Source: an uncultured Gammaproteobacteria bacterium (lineage in GTDB: Bacteria; Pseudomonadota; Gammaproteobacteria; Pseudomonadales; UBA5518). Taken from it: a DNA stretch of 14,694 nucleotides. A program made the position numbers and the translations under genes. The DNA is taken from positions 1 to 14,694 of the forward strand of contig CAIXOY010000572.1 of NCBI GenBank assembly GCA_903921135.1, read 5' to 3'. Shown here in pieces: positions 1 to 5,838 of this stretch; position 1 is the stretch's first letter; each line of letters begins with the position of its first letter. Under the pieces are notes generated by a model. The model made no database searches and was not told where the DNA came from. It was given only the letters and a program-made list of their open reading frames with translations.

Positions 1-204
1 CGCCACCGCATCGATCCTGATGTGGTGTTCCTCGAGGTAGCGCAGCACCCCGATGTGGGCGAGGCCGCGGGCCCCTCCGCCCGCCAGCACCAGACCGACA
101 CGAGGGCGTTCAGTGCTGCCGGAAGCGCCGAATGCCGCAACGCTCAGGCAGACACAGCACAGAAGCAGCGTGAATCGCTGCGCAGTGCGTGCGATCACGG
201 ACAT
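1..204 (-). CDS. patatin-like phospholipase, exported, N-terminal fragment (runs off window)
   Basis: Reading the minus strand from an ATG at 204 gives 68 open codons to the window edge. Residues 1-29 look like a Sec signal peptide: an Arg-containing start, then a hydrophobic run with LLLCC, ending near AFGA-S. I see no convincing lipobox. Residues 36-50 read VGLVLAGGGARGLAH, the patatin signature. The GGGARG segment (residues 42-47) forms the oxyanion hole in patatin/RssA/NTE-type serine hydrolases. The catalytic GxSxG and Asp motifs would lie beyond the left edge, so activity cannot be checked here. The start sits 7 bp after the stop of the barrel-protein gene, with a weak GAGG at that stop as the only ribosome site, which suggests co-transcription and perhaps translational coupling. 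Patatin-family acyl hydrolases cleave phospholipids or lysophospholipids. The signal peptide places this one in the envelope, as in the PlpD or exported RssA-like groups. Confident on family, not on subtype. Confidence 0.88.
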   Translation of the reverse strand, partial: MSVIARTAQRFTLLLCCVCLSVAAFGASGSTERPRVGLVLAGGGARGLAHIGVLRYLEEHHIRIDAVA

Positions 205-211
205 GGGAACC

Positions 212-937
212 TCAGAAGGCGAAGCCGACGCCGATCATGGGGCCGCTGATGGTGATGTCCATGGAGCGACCGCCTTCCTTGAGGTCGTAGTTCAGGTTGC
301 GGTAACCGAAGCGGTATTCGATGCCGCAGCGATCCAGGTAGAACTGCGGCGAGAGTTCCCACACCAGGTCGGAGTCTCCCGCGCCCACCGACATCGTGGG
401 GCTGAAGTACCAGTTCTTGGTGATCGCGAAGCGCGGGCGCAACATCACCATGGCGTCGGTCACCGAGGATTTGCCCTCGAACTTGCCAAGCCCCTGCACG
501 CTGACCTCGGGTTCGAGGCTGGCATGGCGCACGCCCACCATCACGTCGATGGTGGAGCGCTCGCCGGTCCGGAAGCGGTAACCGGTGGCCACGGAGCCAA
601 GGAAGCTCGAGGACTTCAGTTCGGCGTCGGCCGGGGAATTGCGCAGGTCGATGTCGCCGGAGCTGATCGACAGGTAATCGAGTTGGGCAAAGTTGACCCA
701 GTTGCCCTTGCTGGCCTCGAAAATCGCCGAGCCGCCGATGTCCATGTTGTCGACGATGTCGGCAAAGTCTGACGAGGCCTGGAAGTCGCGGTTGCGGATA
801 TGGATATCGCCGTCGATGCCCATGGCCCACAGATAAGGCGTGAGGCGGAAGTCCCAGGCATCCTGCGCCAGCGCCGCCGGAGCACCCCAGAGGCCGAGAG
901 CTGTCAGACATGCCAATGAGAGGAACGGTTTCTTCAT
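212..937 (-). CDS. small outer-membrane beta-barrel protein, function unknown
   Basis: The protein is 241 aa. The ATG at 937 follows AAAAGGAGT at 953-945 at good spacing, and the protein then begins MKKPFLSLACL with a standard signal peptide cleaved near ALA-Q (residue 24). A longer reading from 979 lacks a ribosome site and would bury the signal peptide. The mature part alternates hydrophobic and polar residues (RLTPYLWAMGIDGDI, ATGYRF, VMVGVRH, IEYRFGYRNLNYDL) and ends GVGFAF. The terminal Phe is the usual signal for BAM-dependent insertion of a barrel. The length suits an 8- to 10-stranded barrel. The opening WDFRLTPYLWAMGIDGDI resembles many uncharacterised proteobacterial outer-membrane proteins. 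No enzyme motif is visible. It is followed 7 bp later by the phospholipase gene and preceded by a candidate promoter and a 224-bp untranslated gap. Fold is inferred from sequence pattern; no substrate or partner can be named. Confidence 0.8.
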   Translation of the reverse strand: MKKPFLSLACLTALGLWGAPAALAQDAWDFRLTPYLWAMGIDGDIHIRNRDFQASSDFADIVDNMDIGGSAIFEASKGNWVNFAQLDYLSISSGDIDLRNSPADAELKSSSFLGSVATGYRFRTGERSTIDVMVGVRHASLEPEVSVQGLGKFEGKSSVTDAMVMLRPRFAITKNWYFSPTMSVGAGDSDLVWELSPQFYLDRCGIEYRFGYRNLNYDLKEGGRSMDITISGPMIGVGFAF

Positions 938-944
938 CGCGGGG

Positions 945-953
945 ACTCCTTTT
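945..953 (-). promoter_or_regulatory. ribosome binding site of the barrel protein gene
   Basis: On the minus strand AAAAGGAGT lies 7 nt before the ATG at 937. It is close to the ideal anti-16S match and decides this start over the upstream in-frame ATG at 979. Confidence 0.75.
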
Positions 954-976
954 GGGTGTGTGGTCGCTGCCCCGCA

Positions 977-992
977 CACTCGCCGGGGAGTG
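977..992. repeat. short dyad CACTC-N6-GAGTG in the barrel gene leader
   Basis: Arms CACTC (977-981) and GAGTG (988-992) flank a 6-nt GC-rich centre, about 40 bp upstream of the barrel-protein ATG. It could be an operator or a weak RNA hairpin in the 5' leader. With 5-bp arms in high-GC DNA, chance is a fair explanation. Confidence 0.25.
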
Positions 993-1052
993 CTTGTGGA
1001 CTGGCTTCAGGGAGCCGAAGTCGCGATGCGTCGTGAGCGGCCAGCCACGGAG

Positions 1053-1080
1053 TGTTTATGAGCTGTCCGGGAACGTCCAA
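1053..1080 (-). promoter_or_regulatory. candidate sigma70 promoter for the barrel-phospholipase unit
   Basis: Minus-strand TTGGAC (1080-1075) and TAAACA (1058-1053) are separated by 16 bp. They sit in the AT-richer part of the 224-bp gap (938-1161) between the DUF481 gene and the barrel gene. This gives a leader of roughly 110 nt. Apart from this box and the dyad at 977-992 I see nothing else in the gap. Match to consensus is moderate and no transcript data are available. Confidence 0.35.
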
Positions 1081-1161
1081 TGAGATAAAAGAGCAAAGTC
1101 CATGCGTTTCTGACATACATGCCGGTCAGGGGCATTACATCAGCCGCCCGGGCCATTGCCC

Positions 1162-2157
1162 TCACCACCGGTAGCCGAGCGAGAACACCCATTCGAGATC
1201 GTCGTTCTGGCCCTCGAAGTCGATTCCGTAGCGCTGATAGTCGAGTCGCAACTCCGCCAATACCCCGGATACCAACGGCAACGACAGGCCGCTTTTGGTC
1301 TCCAGGCGATTGACCGCATCGTCGTCCAGTACCCACGAGAACTCCCCTTGATGGAACAGCGCCATGCTGCGCCAGGGCAGCTGCCAGTCGCTGCGCCAGC
1401 GGATGGAGCCGGCGTTCTCGAGCTCTTTTCCGGACTGGTCGAGATTGAACTCCACCTCGCCGACGCCCGCCTGCAGGGCAAGGTCGAGGTCCGGCAAGGG
1501 GCGGAATTCGTGGCCCATTCCCACGATGAGTGCCGAGGTCTCCTGGATCGACGAATTCCGGTCACGGTAGTAGCGCAGCATCGAGAAGGCGTACCAGTCG
1601 TTGCCCAGCAGGCGATCGGCCTGCCACAGCAGTTCCGCCTCGTCATCGGTGGTGATGCCGTTGCGCTCGTCGTAGTCCCGGCTCGCTTCCAGTTCGTGGC
1701 GCAAGTGCCCACGACGCCAGGTCGACCGTGCGTCGACATCCAGTTCGTCGGTGTCGTTCGCATTGCGTTGCAGTGACAGGGCGGCGGTGATCTTGCCGGT
1801 GCCCTCACGGGTTGTTGCGGCCTGCCGCAGGGTGGAGAGTGGTTGTTTGAGAGACCCCTCGGTGCAGTTGGCCTGCACGTCGGCGCCCGTGTCCATCTGC
1901 ATCAGGCACGCGGTTCGCGTAGTGCCATCGGCATCATGGAGAGCGATGCCGGCATCGCTGCGCAGGAACAACACATCGCTTTTCTCGATGCTGAGTTGGC
2001 CGATCAGATCGGCATTCCAGATCAGCCGCGACACCTCGATGCGCTGGAGTTCGCCCGGGAGAATGGCGCCGTTGCGCAAGCGGATCTCGCCGGCTGACAC
2101 CGTGCCGGCGAGCATGATGAGTTGCATGACAAGCAGTAAGCGCCAGTACATTCGCAT
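1162..2157 (-). CDS. DUF481-type outer-membrane protein
   Basis: The protein is 331 aa from the ATG at 2157; an ATG two codons later (2151) is equally possible, as neither has a strong ribosome site. A signal peptide (MYWRLLLVMQLIMLAGTVSA, then GEI) is followed by a small beta-rich module at about residues 24-90. Its pattern, IRLRNGAILPGELQRIEV then a segment around LSIEKSDVLFLRSD, is typical of the N-terminal part of many DUF481 proteins. Two Cys near residues 83 and 97 could form a disulfide. From about residue 120 to the end the chain has amphipathic beta-strands rich in Arg/Asp/Trp (RHELEASRDYD, DWYAFSMLRYYRDRN, SLGYRW) and ends in Trp, as expected of a barrel. DUF481 proteins (YdiY-like) are salt- or acid-associated outer-membrane proteins of unclear role. 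It is divergent from the LysR gene at 2295, so that regulator may act on it. Confidence 0.78.
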   Translation of the reverse strand: MRMYWRLLLVMQLIMLAGTVSAGEIRLRNGAILPGELQRIEVSRLIWNADLIGQLSIEKSDVLFLRSDAGIALHDADGTTRTACLMQMDTGADVQANCTEGSLKQPLSTLRQAATTREGTGKITAALSLQRNANDTDELDVDARSTWRRGHLRHELEASRDYDERNGITTDDEAELLWQADRLLGNDWYAFSMLRYYRDRNSSIQETSALIVGMGHEFRPLPDLDLALQAGVGEVEFNLDQSGKELENAGSIRWRSDWQLPWRSMALFHQGEFSWVLDDDAVNRLETKSGLSLPLVSGVLAELRLDYQRYGIDFEGQNDDLEWVFSLGYRW

Positions 2158-2209
2158 GGAGTGCCGACCAGTTCCGGAACCACGAGTGCAGGGATCATAA
2201 CAAGCGGAT

Positions 2210-2268
2210 CTGGCACCGCCAGACTCGTCTGCCTCGGCGCTTGCCAGACCACTTTGCTGGTGTGCCAG
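2210..2268. promoter_or_regulatory. cluster of CTGG/CCAG half-sites between the DUF481 and LysR genes
   Basis: The 137-bp divergent spacer holds an inverted repeat CTGGC-ACC-GCCAG (2210-2222), a TGCCAG at 2242-2247, and CTGG-TGTG-CCAG at 2257-2268. The GCCAG copies start at 2218, 2243 and 2264, so they are spaced 25 and 21 bp apart, near two helical turns. LysR-type regulators usually bind such dyads in the spacer shared with a divergent gene, and the last copy ends 26 bp before the LysR ATG. A binding role is inference; the repeats themselves are directly visible. Confidence 0.4.
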
Positions 2269-2294
2269 GGGGGCCATCTGTTAGCGTTTGAACC

Positions 2295-3263
2295 ATGCGC
2301 ATTACTTTCCGACAACTCCAGCACGCCAGTGCGCTCGCCCGGCACGGCAGTTTTCGTGAAGCCGCCGCCGACATGCACATCACCCAGCCGGCGCTCACCC
2401 GCAGCATCCAGACGCTGGAGAGCAGCCTCGGCGTCAGCCTGTTCGATCGGCAGCCGAACGGTGTAGAGGTGTCGCGCGCCGGGGAGGTGCTGTTGCGCAA
2501 GGCCGAGGGCGTGCTCGAATCTGCCCGTGATCTGGAACGCGAGGCCGCGCTGGTGTCCGGACTGGCCTCGGGCAGCATCCGCGTATCGGTGGGGGCATAC
2601 CCGGGTCACGAACTCGTGCCGCGTGCCGTCGCGGCCTGTCTTGCACAGGCGAGCGGATTTTCTTCCCAGATCCTGGGTGGGGATTGGCGGGACGCGGTGG
2701 AGAACGTCCTCAACCGGTCGGTAGACGTGGCTGTCGCCGATATCAGCACCTTCTCGGGAGATCCCCGGCTGGAGGTGATCGAACTCGAGCCCGAGGCGAT
2801 TTACTTCGTGTGCCGTCGGGAGCATCCGCTGGCCAGCCAGCGCGGGATCGGGCTCTCGACGCTGTGCGGGTTCCCGCTGGCCGGCTGTCTGGTGCCGCCC
2901 CGACTGGCCACGCTCTTCGCCGGATTCCCGCGCGCCGGGAGCGTCGATCCCGACACGGGCAATTTCCACCCGTCGGTCGAGGTGAAAAGCGTGGAAGCGG
3001 CGATTCGTATCGCCATGCTGAGCGATGTGGTCGCTGCCGCGCAGCTCAACTCTGTGGAGTCACAACTCGAGAGCGGCAGCCTGGTCGTGCTCGATGTACA
3101 GGGTCCCCCGCTGCAACTGCGGGTCGGGCTGATCTACCTCCGGGAGCGGACTCTTGCTCCCATGGCGCAGCTGTTTCTGGACAAACTCGTCGAGGTCAGG
3201 AAGAACCTCGGCGCGACCGACGTCCGCCTCCGCGAGAAATTCGGCACGCCCCGCCCCGTGTGA
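2295..3263 (+). CDS. LysR-family transcriptional regulator
   Basis: The protein is 322 aa, normal to slightly long for the family. Residues 1-62 are the LysR winged helix-turn-helix: FRQLQHASALARHGSFREAA, then ITQPALTRSIQTLESSLGVSLFDR. A linker helix (about 65-90) leads into the periplasmic-binding-protein-like effector domain, which begins around GSIRVSVGAYPGHELVPRAV and runs to about residue 300. The C-terminal 20 residues are a basic tail. Nothing in the effector domain identifies the ligand. The gene is divergent from the DUF481 gene and converges with the membrane-protein gene, with only 35 bp between stops, so it is probably monocistronic. It is only distantly similar to the CbbR at the other end of the window and should not be taken as a second CbbR. 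Confidence 0.92.
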   Translation: MRITFRQLQHASALARHGSFREAAADMHITQPALTRSIQTLESSLGVSLFDRQPNGVEVSRAGEVLLRKAEGVLESARDLEREAALVSGLASGSIRVSVGAYPGHELVPRAVAACLAQASGFSSQILGGDWRDAVENVLNRSVDVAVADISTFSGDPRLEVIELEPEAIYFVCRREHPLASQRGIGLSTLCGFPLAGCLVPPRLATLFAGFPRAGSVDPDTGNFHPSVEVKSVEAAIRIAMLSDVVAAAQLNSVESQLESGSLVVLDVQGPPLQLRVGLIYLRERTLAPMAQLFLDKLVEVRKNLGATDVRLREKFGTPRPV

Positions 3264-3298
3264 TCAGCGTGGCCGGCAGCGGAGGCAGCACGTGCGCT

Positions 3299-3733
3299 CT
3301 ATTTGCCGTCGAAGTCGTCCGTATCGACCTGACCAGTCAGGCGGCGCCACAGATGCGACCAGCTGAGCCCCAGTGCCAGCAACAGAGCCACGCAGACGAT
3401 AGCGATCCAGCCAAACAATGAACTCGAACTCTGGTGCAGCACACCGAGGTCGAACAGGAGCCATACGCCTGCAGCGAGCAGCATCGCACCCAGCGCGAGC
3501 CCCAGCAGCCCCAGGGAATTCAGCGTTGCCCGCAGCAGGATGACCCAGCCGATCAAAAGCACCACCCCGGTGAAGGCATGCACGGAACCCAGGCTTGGCG
3601 CGCCGCTGATCCAATGGACGAAAGACCAGCCACCGGGGTTCCAGGTGGCGAACACCATGAGAAGCGAAGCCAGAAGGCGAACCGTGAATTCGCCAAAGCC
3701 GAAGGGATCGCGGGAGGAGGCGGAAGTGGCCAA
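3299..3733 (-). CDS. four-helix membrane protein, DUF6524-like
   Basis: I place the start at a TTG at 3733, giving 144 aa: CGGAGA lies 6 nt before it, and the protein then begins (M)ATSASSRDPFGFGEF, close to the usual start for this family. The nearest upstream ATG (3799) would add 22 poorly hydrophobic residues with no ribosome site. Four hydrophobic segments are visible: about 17-42 (RLLASLLMVFATWNPGGWSF), 52-71 (FTGVVLLIGWVILLRATL), 76-100 (LGLALGAMLLAAGVWLLFDL), and 105-128 (GWIAIVCVALLLALGLSW). The tail DTDDFDGK is acidic. The motif TWNPGGWSFVHWI after helix 1 matches my memory of DUF6524 proteins, a conserved inner-membrane family with no known function. The gene converges on the LysR gene. 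No catalytic residues stand out. Confidence 0.7.
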   Translation of the reverse strand: MATSASSRDPFGFGEFTVRLLASLLMVFATWNPGGWSFVHWISGAPSLGSVHAFTGVVLLIGWVILLRATLNSLGLLGLALGAMLLAAGVWLLFDLGVLHQSSSSLFGWIAIVCVALLLALGLSWSHLWRRLTGQVDTDDFDGK

Positions 3734-3841
3734 GGCAGTTCTCCGGACGTGATTGTTTTGTGTGGCTCTCAGGCTAGGCACTGAACAGCCCGTGTGCAAT
3801 CGGACGCCGCTTGCCGCGCCTGACTGATGCTGAGCCGATGC

Positions 3842-3869
3842 TTGACCAACGGGTCGATTTTCCTATATC
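3842..3869 (+). promoter_or_regulatory. candidate sigma70 promoter of the Rieske oxygenase gene
   Basis: TTGACC (3842-3847) and TATATC (3864-3869) are 16 bp apart; a shifted reading, TATCTT at 3866-3871, gives 18 bp. They lie in the only clearly AT-rich stretch of this part of the window, within the 219-bp gap (3734-3952). Transcription would start near 3876, leaving a leader of about 75 nt. That leader also contains a GC-rich dyad, CCGGGG-TC-CCCCGG at 3917-3930. Confidence 0.5.
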
Positions 3870-3872
3870 TTC

Positions 3873-3888
3873 ATTCAAGTTTACTGAA
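3873..3888. promoter_or_regulatory. dyad ATTCA-N7-TGAA just downstream of the Rieske promoter -10
   Basis: Half-sites ATTCA (3873-3877) and TGAA (3885-3888) with a 7-bp centre fall on the predicted transcription start. The layout would suit a repressor. The half-sites resemble the ATTCAG-N6-CTGAAT dyad at the cbbR start (13749-13766), but the sequence is short and AT-rich, so the match may be chance. Confidence 0.25.
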
Positions 3889-3952
3889 CGAACGGATAGA
3901 AATTCCCGTGTCGCGCCCGGGGTCCCCCGGTGACGCCCAACCGGAGCCCCGC

Positions 3953-5236
3953 ATGAACACCTTCACTGACCTTCGCCACGCCGAACGCATCACCACGGTC
4001 AAGCCGCTGCCGGCCTGGGCCTACCTCAGCCCCGAACTGCTGGAGCTCGAATACGAACGCGTGATCCTGCCCAGCTGGCAGTTTGTCTGTCACCAGAACG
4101 AAGTCCCCGCGGCCGGCGACTACGTCACCCTGGACCTCTGGCGCGACAGCGTGATCGTGATGCGTGGCTCCGACGGGCGCCTGCGTGCCTTCCAGAACGC
4201 CTGCCGCCACCGGGGTGCGAGGCTCCTCGACGGCAACGGCCACTGCGCACGGCATATCACCTGCCCCTATCACGCCTGGTCGTATGAATTCGAAGGCCAG
4301 CTCGCGCGGGTGCCTGCCGAGCGCACTTTCCAATCGCTGGACAAACTGAGTCTCGGCCTGCGGGAGTTCGAGCTCGAGACATTCCTCGGGCTCGTGTTCG
4401 TGCGCATCGCGGGCGGGGGCCCCTCGCTCAACTCCGTGCTGGGTGAGCTTGCCGGTGAACTCGCGCCCTTCGGCATCGAGGACATGGTGCCGGCACCGGC
4501 CGCACGCCCCGTGGAGCAATGGAACTGCAACTGGAAGGTCGCGCTCGACAACTACCTCGACAACTACCACGTGCCCTATGGCCACCCCGGCCTGCACCGT
4601 CTGATGGACAACGACCTCGCCTGCACCATGAACCCGCACGGTGTGTCCTGGTCGCGCAGCACGATCCGCGAGCGCGCCTCTCCCAACTGGTCGGAGCGAG
4701 CCTATCAGGGGCTCGCGCGCAGGGCTTTTTCAGGTTTGCCGCAGTCCATCCGTTCGACGTGGATGTTCTGCTTCATGCCGGTCAACATCGGCTTCGACGT
4801 CTACCCGGACGGCATGAACATCTTCCAGGTGCTGCCCACCGGGCCGGCCACCACCGAGGTGCGTTTGCCGCTCTACCATCGCCGTGATGCGAGCCGCGAA
4901 ACCCGTGGCGTGCGCTACCTTGCCCGACGCATCAATGCCCAGATCAACCACGAGGACAAGCTGCTCTGCGAGCGTGTGCAGGGCGGGCTTGCGGGGCACG
5001 GCTATGCGGCAGGGCCGCTCTCGGACTGGGAAATGCCGGTGAAGGACATGCACGACAGGCTGCGTTCGGCGTGTCCGGTGCTGGACTGCCTGCAGCGCCC
5101 TGCCGAGGGGAGTCTGCGGAGTATCAACGAGCGGATGCTGGCCGATCAGGCCGCGTCTGCGCGGGATCGCAGCGCCGAAAAATCCGCGATCACGCGATCC
5201 GGTGAGCAGGACTCGATCGGCTCGCCCATGTTGTAG
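3953..5236 (+). CDS. Rieske non-heme iron oxygenase, alpha (catalytic) subunit
   Basis: The protein is 427 aa from the ATG at 3953, which follows CCGGAG at good spacing; an in-frame GTG at 3908 is a weaker alternative. The Rieske [2Fe-2S] site is complete: C84-R-H86, then 17 residues, then C104-PY-H107. The mononuclear iron site follows the family pattern: D199, D203 (electron bridge), H206 and H211 in ALDNYLDNYHVPYGH, with D335 in NHEDKLLCERVQ the likely carboxylate ligand. This places it among ring-hydroxylating and N-demethylating Rieske oxygenases; the single-alpha architecture recalls the GbcA/CntA-type betaine and carnitine enzymes, but the substrate cannot be read. No reductase, ferredoxin or beta subunit is adjacent, so electrons must come from elsewhere. 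The last 30 codons overlap cbbZ on the other strand; the tail after about residue 398 is low-complexity and may be a read-on into cbbZ after loss of an older stop. Confidence 0.93.
   Translation: MNTFTDLRHAERITTVKPLPAWAYLSPELLELEYERVILPSWQFVCHQNEVPAAGDYVTLDLWRDSVIVMRGSDGRLRAFQNACRHRGARLLDGNGHCARHITCPYHAWSYEFEGQLARVPAERTFQSLDKLSLGLREFELETFLGLVFVRIAGGGPSLNSVLGELAGELAPFGIEDMVPAPAARPVEQWNCNWKVALDNYLDNYHVPYGHPGLHRLMDNDLACTMNPHGVSWSRSTIRERASPNWSERAYQGLARRAFSGLPQSIRSTWMFCFMPVNIGFDVYPDGMNIFQVLPTGPATTEVRLPLYHRRDASRETRGVRYLARRINAQINHEDKLLCERVQGGLAGHGYAAGPLSDWEMPVKDMHDRLRSACPVLDCLQRPAEGSLRSINERMLADQAASARDRSAEKSAITRSGEQDSIGSPML
5146..5236. other. 91-bp tail-to-tail overlap of the Rieske and cbbZ coding regions
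   Basis: The Rieske stop (TAG, 5234-5236) lies inside cbbZ, and the cbbZ stop (TGA on minus, 5148-5146) lies inside the Rieske gene. Both reading frames are open across the overlap. It encodes the C-terminal DRVIADFSALRSRADAA end of CbbZ and a Ser/Arg-rich tail of the Rieske protein. Confidence 0.9.
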
Positions 5237-5838
5237 CCGTAGGGCAGTGCCCACACCGCCACGCCTGCATTGCGTGCCGTGGCGACGTCGATCGCGGAAT
5301 CTCCCACGAAGAGCGTGCGCGCGGCGGTCGCACCGAAGGCTTCCATGCACGCGAACACACCGGCAGGATCCGGCTTGCGGGCGGGGAAGGTGTCACCGCT
5401 CACGACGCGGTCGAAGAGTGACGTGAGCGCGTGGCTGTCGAGGATGGCCTGCGTGTACCGGTCTTCCTTGTTGGTGACCACGGCGAGCCGCACGCCGTTC
5501 GCGCGCAACTCTTCGAGCACTTCACGTACGTGAGGGTAGAGATGGCTGCGCGTGCCGCAGCGCTTCGCGTAATGCCCCGAGAAGACTTTCTCGATGGCGT
5601 GGAAACGCTCCGATCCGCGCACGTTCGCGATGTCCTCCTGCCAGGTGAAGGCGAGCGCCTGCGCGAGGAGTTCGCGCGTGCCGCGCCCGATCCACACGTT
5701 CACCTGGTCTTGCGACACCGGCGCAAAACCGCAGGAATCCATGGTGTCGTTCACGGCGTCGAGGATCTCGGGCGAGGTCTCGATCAGCGTGCCGTCGAGA
5801 TCGAACAGCACCAGGTCCCAGGGATGCGGGTTGCTCAC
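5146..5838 (-). CDS. cbbZ: phosphoglycolate phosphatase (HAD family)
   Basis: The enzyme hydrolyses 2-phosphoglycolate, the toxic product of the Rubisco oxygenase reaction, to glycolate. It is 230 aa, normal for the family. HAD motifs are complete: D13-x-D15 in LFDLDGTL (nucleophile and acid/base), T122-N-K, K155-P, and GD180-SAID184. The segment WALPYGYNMGEPI near residue 200 is typical of Gph/CbbZ. The start codon is GTG at 5838, and its GTGA overlaps the TGA stop of tkt, so translation is very likely coupled. It is the last gene of the operon; in Cupriavidus cbbG, cbbK and cbbA follow, but here the next gene is the convergent Rieske oxygenase, whose 3' end overlaps cbbZ by 91 bp. That leaves no room for an ordinary intergenic terminator. 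Plain Gph from another pathway is the alternative, but the operon position argues for CbbZ. Confidence 0.94.
   Translation of the reverse strand: MSNPHPWDLVLFDLDGTLIETSPEILDAVNDTMDSCGFAPVSQDQVNVWIGRGTRELLAQALAFTWQEDIANVRGSERFHAIEKVFSGHYAKRCGTRSHLYPHVREVLEELRANGVRLAVVTNKEDRYTQAILDSHALTSLFDRVVSGDTFPARKPDPAGVFACMEAFGATAARTLFVGDSAIDVATARNAGVAVWALPYGYNMGEPIESCSPDRVIADFSALRSRADAA

Noticed and set aside
938..979. Longer start for the barrel protein at 979
   Set aside because: It would put 14 residues in front of a clear signal peptide and ignore the strong AAAAGGAGT before the ATG at 937.
2022..2969. Minus-strand frame of 315 codons across the LysR gene and DUF481 start
   Set aside because: It overlaps two well-supported genes and has no recognisable domain.
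2295..3263. Second CbbR
   Set aside because: The regulator is LysR-type but lacks the CbbR hallmarks found at 13765-14694 (SFVRAA, LHLTPPAVTMQVKELE, EIDLAIMGRPP), and it is far from the cbb promoter.
3264..3298. Possible bidirectional terminator between the converging LysR and membrane-protein genes
   Set aside because: The 35-bp spacer is GC-rich, but I find no stem with an adjoining T-run on either strand.
3827..3952. Longer N terminus for the Rieske protein from the ATG at 3827
   Set aside because: The extra 42 residues lie over the candidate promoter and dyad, with no homology pattern and a poor ribosome site, while the ATG at 3953 has CCGGAG at the right distance.
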